A stretch of 64,000 nt of DNA from Warburgia ugandensis (taxonomy: Eukaryota > Streptophyta > Magnoliopsida > Canellales > Canellaceae). The translations under genes and the position numbers were made by a program. The stretch lies in contig CP141136.1 of assembly GCA_035236585.1 (NCBI GenBank), positions 50,919,136 through 50,983,135 on the forward strand, in the 5' to 3' direction. This document shows positions 26,340 to 36,790 of the stretch, piece after piece. The notes beneath the pieces were generated by a model. The model was given only the letters and a program-made list of their open reading frames with translations, had not been told where the DNA came from and did no database searches. Each line of letters starts with the position of its first letter. The first letter of the stretch is position 1.

Positions 26340-26574
26340 CAACTAATAACTTATCTCTTATTTACTCACTTCAGGTTGAACCTGAGCCTGTGTACTTGGT
26401 ATTTCTACAGGAGGTGATGAACCCTGGGTTTTTTGTAGGTGAGGAAGAAGGTTCTTCAACACCCTTGTCATCATCTCTTATTATCATCTCTTCCACATTG
26501 CTCATTGTTACTCTTTCCATATTGTCAACTGGAGTATTTTGAGTTGTCTATCTTGTGATTCTCTTTGGTGGCAT
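26340..26574 (-). pseudogene. Gag N-terminal remnant (LARD-1)
   Basis: On the minus strand an ATG at 26574 opens MPPKRITR and meets a TAG after eight codons. MPPKR/MPPRR is a common gag start in plant Ty3/gypsy chromoviruses. The ATG lies 111 bp after the primer site, a normal distance for a leader. LARD-2 has the same start at 53501, reading MPPKRVTRQLKPLQKTIW before breaking. This suggests the LARD derives from a gag-bearing chromovirus whose coding region was replaced or lost. The match is short, so derivation is inference. Confidence 0.5.
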
Positions 26575-26684
26575 ATGTTCAAAATTTCTAACAATCCTCT
26601 ATACAACTATTTCTATCTTAATCTAGACATGGATTATAATCTCTCTTTTGGACATATTTGTACTGTACTGTGACTGGATGAATC

Positions 26685-26696
26685 GCTCTGATACCA
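26685..26696 (-). other. Primer binding site of LARD-1 (initiator tRNA-Met)
   Basis: The minus strand reads TGGTATCAGAGC, the standard plant site complementary to the 3' end of initiator tRNA-Met. It lies two bases inside the LTR edge at 26699 and primes minus-strand DNA synthesis. This motif fixes the element's orientation. Confidence 0.93.
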
Positions 26697-26698
26697 AC

Positions 26699-29600
26699 TG
26701 TGACGACCCGGGTTTTTGAAAACATGATTTGTAAAGTATTTTGAAAGGCAGGGCCCTTAAGAGTGTAAAAAATTTTCGCAAAACAAAACAGCGGAAATTC
26801 TTTTCTTTAGAACTTGTTTTGAAAACCCAAGTCACCACTTCATACATAACATAAGTACAATTTGTGTACAAAATAAAATTCCATTGAAGGAATATACTTT
26901 TATTAAACTCCAGGATCCATCCAGTGGTTCACAAGATCTGACCAAATCTAGTACAATACTTGTCCAAATTACATAATCCAAAACTCAAGCTCACCATACA
27001 ATAAAACTCTCAACAAAGAAAAATACATGTCTTCAAGGGTATACCTTGAAGATTATTCTCTTCAAGTCTTCTATAGTCTTCAGCTCCTAAGTCTCCTTCC
27101 CTGGATCCGAGATATTGCAACAAGTACAATATCTCAGCAAGCAATGCTTGGTAGGGGATTCAAGAAACATAATAATTGACAATGTAATTCCAATCCTTCA
27201 TAATCTCATTATCCTCAAACATACTCTTTACTTTGTAAGTTATGTATATCTATATACATACATACCCTTCATGGGTAAACCAATTAAATTTGTGAAAATA
27301 GTCAAATATCATTCCCAACTAAGTTGATCAATTCTCTTCATTTTGAGAATTTAGTATTACTGACTAATCTCATACTGGGAATTTCCCTTCTTGGGAAACA
27401 TTGGTAATATACAATTACCTAGCATTTCATTATGCTATAACATAAGGCATTTCACTATGCCTGTTCCCATATGCATCATAGTGCAAAATAATCGAAAGGT
27501 TGCTATGTCATAGCCTCGATCCGTACTAGCGCGCTCGGATAACCGCCTGTTCACCACCGATACCACGGTGGAAAATATTATGTCACTGCCCGTATGGGGG
27601 CAAGACTTTCACGGTGGTGGCCTTCCCATAATTGCCACCACCCGACTTTTAGCCTCTCATTGGGCAAGGTATCATCATATCATCAAATTTCAAGGAGCGG
27701 GTGGCCAAACCCTCATAACTCCTCTAGCAATAGCATCCCCTAGGCTCATGCCTATTAAAACAAACTCACAAGCCTCCAAGCTTGTATGTAAAATAGATTT
27801 CATATATATCGACCATATGTCCGTTTACTTAGGGCTGAAATATTTTCTAGTTCCCTATTCACTTATAGTTTAGTCCTTAACCATCTTATAGGTGTTTGGT
27901 TGGATCATAAGGTTTTCAAGAGATTTACTACAAGTATTATCATTACTCTTGTCAACATAAGATCATGAGTACAATCATGAATATCTCATGTAAATGCATT
28001 AATCAAATCCTCCTACCTTTAAGGATTGATCTCTTTTCCCCAATCTTCCATGATCTTGACCGATGTATGTAATCTGTACATCTATACATATTGTCAATAT
28101 ATAAATTATGAACAATCCTATTGATCACTAGATCTGATGTTTAGAATGATCTTTAGATCATTCATATCTAAGTATTTTTCTATCTCTAAGTCTTTGTATG
28201 TTCATCTCCTTGATCTTGATCTTTCATAGATCCTTTGATTGACAATCTACTCATGTTGATAAAGATCAAGGTCCTAGATCTTCTATCATCTAGTTCTTCT
28301 TTGATCTAAGTTCAGTTCTTGGATCATCCCTATGGAGGATGATCTTAGTTTTCTTCCTTGAATCACCTTTGATCAAGGGTTTGGATTATCTAATCTAATG
28401 AACTATAACAAGTATACTACTAAACATACATACTAAGTACAATATAGTGTTCTTATTCTTATTGTTCTTGATTATCCAAGATCTAATGGATCTTGTTTGA
28501 TCATCCTTATCTTACTTACTGTTTTTATTAGGGTTAGGTAATTTACTAACCTTTTATGCTCTTATGATTATTATTCAACCAGTTAATGTGCATGGTTGAA
28601 GGTAGCTTATTCAAGCCTAAATCTAGATTGCTCCTCTTATTTCCAATTGGCTAAGGCTTACTAGTTGAATGGGTGAACACAAAGTGATTACTTCAATCCT
28701 CATGTAAGGAGGCGTTTAGACCTCACAAACGTCAACAAAAGGTAGGGGAAGAGCGAGGCTCTATTAGATAACCCCCTTAACCACTATGTTCATCATTCAC
28801 TAGAATGACTATAGCTCAACCTTTCATAAGGTTCCTATAAGCATGTTTACCCTAAGTACTCTTTCTAATGGATTTTAATTAAGTCCATGAATATGTATAA
28901 TGTCATTCATGGGGTTTATTATTCTTTTCCTAATTTGGGCCAAGGATTTGATAATCCTTATATTGTCCTACTAACTATAGCCCTTACTAATTAAGTCCAA
29001 AGTACTCCATTCTTATTTGTGTCATGAAACTCTACTTTCTCATTAGAATACATTTTTGATGTTTTATGCTCTTTATCTCATAACAAGTAAATCTACTACT
29101 AACATTCAACTATAAATGAATTATAAATTTAAAACATAAAACTACCTAATTTAACATTCAATGAAAATGAGGCAAGGTACTTAAATTAACTCTAGCACCT
29201 TATGATAAGAATGAACACATATCATACTAAACTCTAAATGTTATACTAGCATGCTTTATAACATAATAATATAAAATGAAACTAATTATATTTACATTTT
29301 TAGAAACCTTTACTTATGATCCAACCATTTGATCTTAGATCTTTTCCTTTGATTAAGGACTTTAGTTATATTTAGAGAATTTTCTCTATTAAGGTCAAAA
29401 GATCACATTGATCTATTTTTATCATAATCCATCCATGATTTCCTTGGATTTCATCATATAAACATTTATTCTTTCCATCCCAAGGATCTGATCACACTTG
29501 ATCTCATTGATCAAGTGGGTCCCTTTGTATTTTTTTTGGGTTTTTCTACCATAAAGGGTAGATCCCTTATTTTATCCAAGATCTGTCCAAATTAACCATA

Positions 29601-31119
29601 GATATTACTTTATTACATTATTATATCATCGCTAAAATAAATTTCCAAGATCTGATCACCTCAGATCTTGAAGATCTTAGAAATTGGACGCTTATTTCCA
29701 AAATACAGAAAAATACAGAAATAAATTTTAGAAATATTATGACTTCATTAGAAACTAGACATTACAAGCTTTCCATAGCTTCTTTCTGATCTCAATTTGG
29801 AGTTCATATGACTCCACAATCTTAAATTGAAGTTTTCAGCCGTTCCTAGGGTCCAGATTTGATCTAGGCCCACCAGAATTAATCTGTCTCAATTGAGGGT
29901 CAAAAACTACTCAGATCTTTCTGAAACTTCTACCCTGGAGGTTTCGGACCATTCTAGATTGATTGGTGGAGTCAGATTTTTCATCTGAGCACTCCATCAT
30001 CATGAATTAAGGGTTCTGTTGTTTACTTTATTTTTACCTTTTTATTACCAAAATTAATTACAGTAAAATAAAAATTACACAAAAAAATACTAAAAATATA
30101 TGAAAAGGATTTCCACTTACTTGATTGGAGAGAAAACCTCATTTATATGCCCAATTTAAAAAAATATCTTGTTGATGAAGATATAGCCTAAAATCCACCT
30201 TTCTTGCAAATACCGTTGTTTGAACCGTTGGATCTTGAAATTTCTTTGGAGGTTTTGTAGAATAGATGTGTTGGGATGTTTTGGACGGTGAAATTGATCA
30301 AATTAGATCTAGAACAGAGTGCCTAATTGAATTTAGGTCTCTTGTTCTAATCTAAAAAGAAAAACAAGTTGGAAAGAGATCTAACTCTTGGAAATTTTGG
30401 GGTTTTGGAGAGGGATTCTACATCTAATTTTTCAAGGAGATTGAAGATAATCTCGTGGGGATTTTATGAGGATTTTTGGAAGATTTTTGGGGTTGTATTT
30501 ATAGGCATTTTGGGTCTTTTTCCATGATTATAATATGTTATTTTTTTAATATAAAATGACATGAAAGTCTTCAATGCTCCCATGCCTAACTTTTCTTCCC
30601 CATGACTAGCTGATCTTTGTTGACCCATGTTTCACATGGGCTGCTGATCAAATTGGTTGTTGGGGACGTGGTGGTCCCCATGTGGGTCCCATGTGGGCCC
30701 CAATGGTGTAAAAAGTCCGTTTTGCCCTTTATGCATAAAACTTTGGGTTTTATTCCCATGATCTCGGATTTGAGTATACTTAGTGGCGTTGGATTTGTAT
30801 TTCTCAGTACATTCTAAATTTTGATGTTTCATATTTTGATTTTTGGAATATTTTGATTTTTGGGTAAAATTACTATTTTACCCCTTTTGTCCAAAAAATG
30901 AAAAACTTAAGGATTTCTCATCCGAATTCGAAATTTGTGGTGCTTACAGTCATTTTGAAGGGTTTGCTAATTTTAATTTCAATTTTACATGTCTTATGAT
31001 TTGATTATACTTTTATAAAAAGTATATTTTAAATAACCCTAATATTTCAGCCCGAAATATCTAAAACTCAAACTTTATTGATTTTTCTCAATCAATTTAC
31101 AAAAATTGGGGTTATTACA
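26699..31119 (-). repeat. LARD-1 right LTR (5' LTR in element orientation)
   Basis: It is 4421 bp and collinear with 18458-22876. I noted differences such as gatcagacc/gatctgacc (18690/26934), aggtgtttag/aggcgtttag, ttttcggccg/ttttcagccg and gaaattggtgctt/gaaatttgtggtgctt. They are mostly transitions. TATA box at 30495-30504. Being the 5' LTR, this copy would drive the element transcript leftwards. No genes. Confidence 0.93.
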
Positions 31120-31124
31120 CATGG

Positions 31125-31189
31125 TACTTAATAGAGAAGAATGAAGGAATAAGATTCATGTGGCTGACCTGATAATTGGGATAAGGTCT

Positions 31190-31233
<44 letters not shown>
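31125..31233 (+). mobile_element. 3' end of the RTE LINE with GAT-repeat tail
   Basis: Continuing from 18457, the frame reads LNREE-stop-RNKIHVADL, the usual C-terminus of plant RTE ORFs (IHVADP). It ends in a (GAT)n microsatellite at 31191-31233; RTE elements end in short tandem repeats rather than poly(A). A minus-strand poly-His ORF here is only this repeat. The 16 bp after it (31234-31249) matches 15353-15368 and is the likely right target duplication. Confidence 0.85.
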
Positions 31234-31235
<2 letters not shown>

Positions 31236-31249
31236 AGAGATTCAAAAGT

Positions 31250-31811
31250 GTTGAAAAGAAGGAAAAAGTGCTAAAAAAGAAAAAAAGGAAAAAGTTTGAA
31301 GAATGTAGAGAAGTGGAAAAAGAAATATTTACTTTAGGCAAGCAAAGTAAAGAAGAATTGTCAACTTTAGTAGAAGACCTCTACTTATTTTTGAAGAATT
31401 TTGAAGACTCTTTATACCCTTTCTTCTCATAACCCTGTCCTAAGCCTACATTTTATCCCAGTTGAAGACCTATTGATTTGAGGAGGAATATAGTCTTAAT
31501 TGGGATATGAAAAGATAGGATTTAAAGAGTAATATGCCTAAGTTCAAAAGTAATGGAATCTTATATGTTCTAAAAGGATAAAAAATTAAATTCCTTAGTA
31601 ACTCCCATTCTTTCATGAATAGATGTGTGATAAATTTGTTTTTATTGGCTCTACTTACATATATAAAAGAGAGATATAATTTGAACATTTTATCTGCGAG
31701 ATTATATTTCTGAGTGTATGTCTATTAGTGAGGATTGAGGTTAAAACATATCTCAAATGGAGTTCGAAAGTTAGAAGTCTATTTAGAGTTAAAGATTATT
31801 CTATATGTAGG

Positions 31812-31851
<40 letters not shown>

Positions 31852-32035
31852 TGAGATCTGAGCTTAATTGGAATGTATTTAGAGTTTTGAATTTTTCATT
31901 AATTTATATTAGTTTGCTAAATTTAATAAATTTTCTGTAGATAATTCTCTGAAGAAAAAGTGGGAGTTGACTTGAAATTAATTTTTAGAATATTGAGATT
32001 GGCTCTTCTCGAGACTAGCAAAATGGTGGTTAGGG
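31250..32035 (+). other. 3' noncoding region of Athila-like element A, second part
   Basis: No gene. The stretch is homologous in order to element B read on the minus strand: the gtagaagacctctact segment (31370) and the taagcctacatttta segment (31441) match 40100-39990, and cgagactagcaaaatggtggttagg (split at 32010-32034) matches 39410-39380. An (AC)n microsatellite lies at 31814-31849. Athila elements often carry an env-like ORF here; none is visible. Confidence 0.7.
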
Positions 32036-32240
32036 TGCATTAAGTGTTTAATTTTGGCTAAAGTACCCTAAAATTAGCATTTAATTAAATCATCTAATTG
32101 ATGAATTTTGCAAAGGTTAGATAAAATATGAATTTTAGCTTCGATTGATCATCCAACTATTGATTTGTAAAATTTAATAGTTAGATGATTATTAGAGCAG
32201 ATCAGATGTGTAATGTACAATTTAGATTGTTCTAATTTAG
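32036..32240 (+). repeat. Start of element A 3' LTR, interrupted by CACTA
   Basis: It begins TGCATTAAGTGTTTAATTTT after a ttaggg tract. It aligns with TGTGATAAGCATTCAATTTT at 39377 in element B (minus strand), including the aaagtaccc segment that follows. The CACTA insertion starts at 32241, and the LTR appears to resume at 36791. Confidence 0.6.
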
Positions 32241-32308
32241 CACTACTACACAAGAGGCTTAAAATTAGTAAAAAATACTAATAGAAATTGCTTAAAAAAT
32301 GATTTCTA

Positions 32309-32396
32309 TCGAGCAGACTTTTGAAGTTGTTTATACTAAACAACTTAAAGAATGGGCACTTTTGAAGTTGTTTAGGATAAATGACTTCAAAAGTAA
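32309..32396. repeat. Left subterminal repeats of the CACTA element
   Basis: Two acttttgaagttgttta copies (about 32318 and 32357) alternate with inverted partners taaacaactt (32336) and aatgacttcaaaagt (32381), forming near-palindromes. The same motif recurs at 35050-35230 and 36040-36740. Confidence 0.8.
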
Positions 32397-32558
32397 CATT
32401 TTTTTTCTTTCTTCACATTTCAATCACTAATACCTATACACTTATAATGCCTCCTGTATACATTCAATATCACTACCACTTGTTACATTCAATATAACAC
32501 ATTTCTTACAATCTTTATACACGCATGAAAAATGAACATACATTCACTTCCACATTGA

Positions 32559-32752
32559 GTACAAAACATTCAAATTCATCATTATCTATCTTGAAAATAT
32601 TCCCTAAAAGAAACCACAACACATACATTCAGTACAACATCCACATTCACTTACATTCACTCCCACATATGGGTACAAAACATCCAAATTCATCATTATC
32701 CATCCACATCTATCTTGAAAATACTTCATAAAAGTAATCACAACACATGCAA
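32559..32752. repeat. Tandem duplication of about 114 bp inside the CACTA element
   Basis: Two imperfect copies, starting gtacaaaacattcaaattca (32559) and gtacaaaacatccaaattca (32673), both run through atctatcttgaaaata and cacaacacat. The second copy has a small insertion. No coding signal; short ORFs here are low complexity. Confidence 0.8.
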
Positions 32753-34264
32753 TTGCTATAAGCTCCAAATTCACTTCATTCATACTCATTTACTCATACA
32801 CTCTCCACTCATTCATCTCTTAAATATATATATATATATATATATTCCAAAGAAAATAATAAAAAATAAAAGAACAAATACAACTAATGCTTTATGTAAA
32901 CATAGAACATGTATTTACACATTCATTTGCACTCATATAAACATAACAAGGGCAATTTACATTTATGTAAGCAACTACTAGCATTCGACAATTAAGAGAT
33001 ACATCTTAAAGCATTCATGAGTAAACTTGCATGTATGTCTTGTTACATCTTGTTCATGCTCATTTCTAGAAATGCATTATAAGTCTCTCTTATCAAAGTG
33101 ATCAGGTGTGCATTAGGACCACTACTTGATTAATTTTGGGAGTTTAGGTTGATTGGCTAATGCTTCTAGTTTACTCTAGGAAAAGTGTAACATGCCTTGT
33201 ATTTGGGTTTATATTGACTTAGGTGTAGTATTGGTTCACTCATTTTCTTAAGCATGTACTACCTTCAATATATGGGTGTAAAGAAACATTTTTATTATAT
33301 TTTCTTTTAAAGTTAGAAATATTTTCTCTAATTCTTTACATTTCGCATTTCAAGTACTTGTAATCACATGTAGTTATGATCCATTAGTTGATTGAAGGTT
33401 CAATTACATGCGACTATTCTAATTTGTAGTGGACATGAAAGATTAACTGTATTCCTGAGACTCGAACAATCTCTCTATGTTACAAAGACGGCTTGTGAGT
33501 GATACCTAAAGGCGGATTTTACTTTAGAAAACTGTAGTTGATGGTTGCTAAAGGCAAGGATCTAATGAGATACAAATTCCTACAAGTCATATAATTGAGT
33601 GTGTTCTCATCATTCTAACATATTTTTAGAAAGTTTCCTTATTTTATTTCCTTGTTTCTTTATTTAGATAGTTGTTGAGTTTCTTCAATTATTCCCTTTC
33701 AAATTTAAGGTTTACTTTGTAGTTGCTTAGCTTAGTTGTTTCTTTCTTAGTTAGTTGTTTCCTCCTTAGTTAGTTCTGCATTTCTTTCCTCTATTTAACT
33801 TGCTTTAGGCCTTTAATTACTCTTTAGTTCTCATTAGGCCTTTGGCCTATTAATCACATTCACTGGTAACTCATACCCATCATCACAAACAAAAATTAAC
33901 AATGAAGATAAACTAGAATGCATCCATATCACAATTAACATAGTAGGGATGTGTATTACAAAAATAATTATCCATACCTAATGGATTTCACTTTACACGA
34001 AATTATCCATTAATAAAAAAATAGCTTAATAGCATATAAGTCATCAATAATAATGATGAAATCATAGCCATCATGATAAGTATTTTTCAGCAAAGTTTTA
34101 CACCATCAAAACAATAATAGGATTTTGCAGAACTTACTTCTGGGGTGTGTTTCCGTGCTTATTCATTGATTTTCTATTCTATTTGTAGTCAAGAAGGAAA
34201 TGAATTGCTCCAATACCTTGGAATTTTGATTCGTGCTTGTGTGCTAAGTGAGATGATGGGCTCA

Positions 34265-34975
34265 AATCATCTCCAGTGATGGGCTACAACTTCGGCAATT
34301 GGTAGCCTGTCTACTTCCCTCTTTCTCCTCTCTCTTCCTCTCCTTCTACCCCTTCTTCTTCCTCTTTTTTTTTCTCCTCTTTCTTCTCCACCTTCTCTCC
34401 TTATTGAGGTTTGTTTCTCCTACAAGTTTGGATGTCATCAGCATGGACTATCTCTGATAGCCTAGCTTCCCCCTCTTTCTCCTCCTTTCTCTTCCTCTCC
34501 TTCTCCCCCTTCTTCTTCTTCTTCCTCTATTTTTCTCCCCCTTCTTCTCCACCTTCTCTCCTTATTGAGTTTTCTTTCTCCTCAAGTTTGGGTGTCATTA
34601 GCATGGAATGTCTTCGATAGCCTGGCTTCCCCCTCTTTCTCCTCCTTTCTCTTTTTCTTCCTCTCCTTCTCCCCCTTCTTCTTCTTCCTCCATTTTTCTC
34701 CCCCTTTTTCTCTCCCTATCAAATTTTCTCTCTCCTACGAGTTTGGGTGTCATTGGCGTGGAACGTCACCGATGGCCTAGCTTTCCCCTATTTCTCTTCC
34801 TCTCCTTCTCCCCCTTCTTCTTCTTCCTCTATTTTCTCCTCCTATTTGTGTCAAGTTTTCTCTCTCATGTGGGTTTGGGTGTCATCAACGTGGATCATTA
34901 CTGGCAGCCTAACTCCCCTTCTTTTACCTCCTTTCTCTTCCCTCTCCTCCTCCTTTCTCTTCTCTTTGGCCCTGA
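34265..34975. repeat. Polypyrimidine minisatellite inside the CACTA element
   Basis: About five degenerate units of 130-160 bp. Each has a mixed segment such as gtttgggtgtcat (34426, 34586, 34741, 34873) followed by a long C/T-only run with repeated cctccttctccccc. The first unit (about 34265-34420) lacks the gtttggg part. Overlapping Ser/Pro/Phe-rich ORFs (34411-35076) come from this composition and are not genes. Long one-strand pyrimidine runs can adopt triplex (H-DNA) structure. Confidence 0.85.
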
Positions 34976-35049
34976 TGTCTAGTTTGCACCTGTTGGGTTT
35001 GAGAACAGACATAGGTCTATTCTTTTCATCCATTCACTTAAGTGGGAGA

Positions 35050-36740
35050 GTAGTAAATTTAAAGTTGCACTTTTAAAGTCATTTTCTATAAATGACTTTA
35101 AAAGTCACTACTTTCAAAGTCATTTAGAGCAGACACCTTTAAAAGTTAGTACTGTTAAAGTCATTTATAGCAAAGAACTTTAACAGTCAGTACTCTTAAA
35201 GTCATTTATAGTAAAGGACTTTCAAAACTAATATATTTTCACTTCAAATGTATATTTGATATTAGTCCTTTACAATATCTTACATAATGAAACCAATTTT
35301 TTATGATCATCAATGTTGATTCATGCATTCGTTGCCCACACACACACACACACACATAAACAAACATGTGAACAAGGAAATCAAAGTATTTTTTAGAATA
35401 ACTCCTCATTATATATATATATATATATTTACATATATCAAATGTTCAATATTATTAGATTTTATTAATACAATATCATGATCAAAGAGCTAATCTGAAA
35501 TGATTTCATCAAAATTTAGCCACCTAGTATTTAATTGAACCACTCTATGGTATGAGAGGGTAAAGATTTAAGCTGCAACTTCCTTGGCCAACATGGTGGT
35601 AGTGTTTCTCTTCATCAAACCCTAATTCTGGGTAAGAACTACAAATCATAATGTTCTCCCTTTCTCCAATAGTGACGGTTGGAAAGAGAAGTTAGTAGTT
35701 GTTGTTTGTGATGAAATCATACAATTTTTGTTGAAATCACGACGATATAGCACACTTCTTAACCCCATCATCAATAGTGATAAACCCACTTGATCCACAA
35801 AATATAAACAGAAAGATTTAGTAACAAAAAAGAAATACATGATAAAAAGAGGTAATGGTTTACTTACATTGTTTTTCATGTCCCAAACAATTAAAAAAAA
35901 TCCAAAATGCAAAGTAAGAAGGGAAAAAGGATAGAGACAGACACAAGGACTAGAGGAGGAGGCCATTATGCCACCCATGAGAAGTAGAACATTAGTAGGG
36001 AATACAAGCAAAAATGAGATGAATTCTGCATTTTATGGACTATCAAGGATTTTTGAAGTTGTTTAGTTATAAATGACTTTAAAAGTATATACTTTGGTTT
36101 GGTGTGAAGAGGAATTTTATGTAGGGAAGTCCTTTTAAATCATTTGATTCAAACGACTTAGAAAGTCATTGACTTTTACAGTTGTTTAGGACTAAATGAC
36201 CAGAAACGTCATTGACTTGTAAAGTCATTTAGGACTAAACAACTTGAAAAGTCTATGACTTTTGAAGTTGTTTATAGGCTTTTCAAGTCATTTAGTCATA
36301 AATGACTTTAAAATTCAATGACTTTTGAAGTCATTCAGTCATAGAGAACATTAGAATTCAATGAATTTTCATGTTCTTTAAATCAAAAGACTTTAAAAGT
36401 CCCTTCTTGGGTAAAATTCCTCTTCATGTTAAGACAAAGTGCATACTTTTGAAGTTGTTTGAACTCAAATGATTGCAAAAGCGTATACTTTTAAAGTCAT
36501 TTTGAACTAAACAACTTCAAAAGTCAATCACTTTTAAAGTTGTTTAGAAATAAATGGTTTTAAAAGTTTAGGCTTTTGAAGTCATTTATGTCAAACGACT
36601 TTGAAAGTCTTTCTTGTGAAAAATTCCTCTTAATGCTAGATTAAAGAAGTTTTTGATTAAACAACTTTTTAAATCTATACTTTTAAAGTTTTCTTTTTTT
36701 TAAATGACTTATAAAATATTTACAAAGTTGGTAGTCAAAA
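35050..36740. repeat. Central and right subterminal repeats of the CACTA element
   Basis: Dense copies of the motif (a/c)ttttaaagtcattta and its inverse taaatgactttaaaag occur at 35050-35230 and 36040-36740, often as facing pairs around a short spacer (for example 36282-36312). A repeat-poor interval (35250-36040) separates the two clusters. Two clusters rather than one may mean a nested or composite element. Confidence 0.75.
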
Positions 36741-36790
36741 TAACGACTTCTTTATACCAACTTTAAAAGCCTCATGTCTAAGATCAAGTT

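Larger units (their letters stand above)
22877..26698 (-). other. LARD-1 internal domain, non-coding
   Basis: This is 3.8 kb of AT-rich sequence. On the element strand I find only a gag-start remnant (26574) and no pol motif (no LDLG protease, no YxDD, no DDE integrase). It is nearly identical to 49825-53632 in LARD-2, despite no long ORF. Local repeats: a ~46 bp duplication at 23245-23325 (gacatagctttcctactatg twice), a 63 bp duplication at 24961-25086, a 26 bp duplication at about 25995-26050, and the minisatellite at 26070-26330. A tatata run is at 23763-23778. Plus-strand short ORFs here run opposite to transcription and show no domain. Confidence 0.85.
18458..31119 (-). mobile_element. 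LARD-1: complete non-autonomous LTR retrotransposon with giant LTRs
   Basis: The element is 12662 bp, bounded by the 5 bp direct repeat catgg (18453-18457 and 31120-31124). It has LTRs of 4419 and 4421 bp and a 3822 bp internal domain. Orientation is minus, set by the primer site at 26685-26696 and the polypurine tract at 22877-22890. The internal domain encodes no protease, RT or integrase that I can recognise. Its size and lack of coding match large retrotransposon derivatives (LARDs). The polypurine-side text aatttcgaggacgaaatt is typical of Tekay/Del-type chromoviruses, a likely helper lineage (inference). The LTRs show about two dozen differences, mostly C/T changes, so insertion was recent. 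It sits in the LINE's 3' coding end; joining the flanks restores the LINE frame. Confidence 0.93.
32241..36790. mobile_element. Non-autonomous CACTA (En/Spm-like) DNA transposon
   Basis: The left end reads CACTACTACACAAGAGGCTT, a canonical CACTA terminus. The right end (36752-36790) gives, on the reverse strand, gaggcttttaaagttggta, an imperfect inverted match to gaggcttaaaattagta at 32254-32270. The outermost bases of the right end have decayed. Many copies of a subterminal motif of the form acttttgaagttgttta, in both orientations, lie near both ends. These are transposase-binding-type repeats characteristic of CACTA elements. No transposase is recognisable, so it is non-autonomous. Internal parts 33000-34200 and 35250-36040 are of unknown origin; (AT)n at 32823-32845 and 35412-35428 and (CA)n at 35337-35357 lie inside. 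The 3 bp TSD cannot be confirmed; tag precedes the left end. Confidence 0.75.

Noticed and set aside
31156..31341. Poly-histidine ORF on the minus strand
   Set aside because: It is the antisense of the LINE's terminal (GAT)n tail.
34411..35076. Ser/Pro/Phe-rich ORFs that look like secreted proteins
   Set aside because: They are translations of a C/T minisatellite in overlapping frames.
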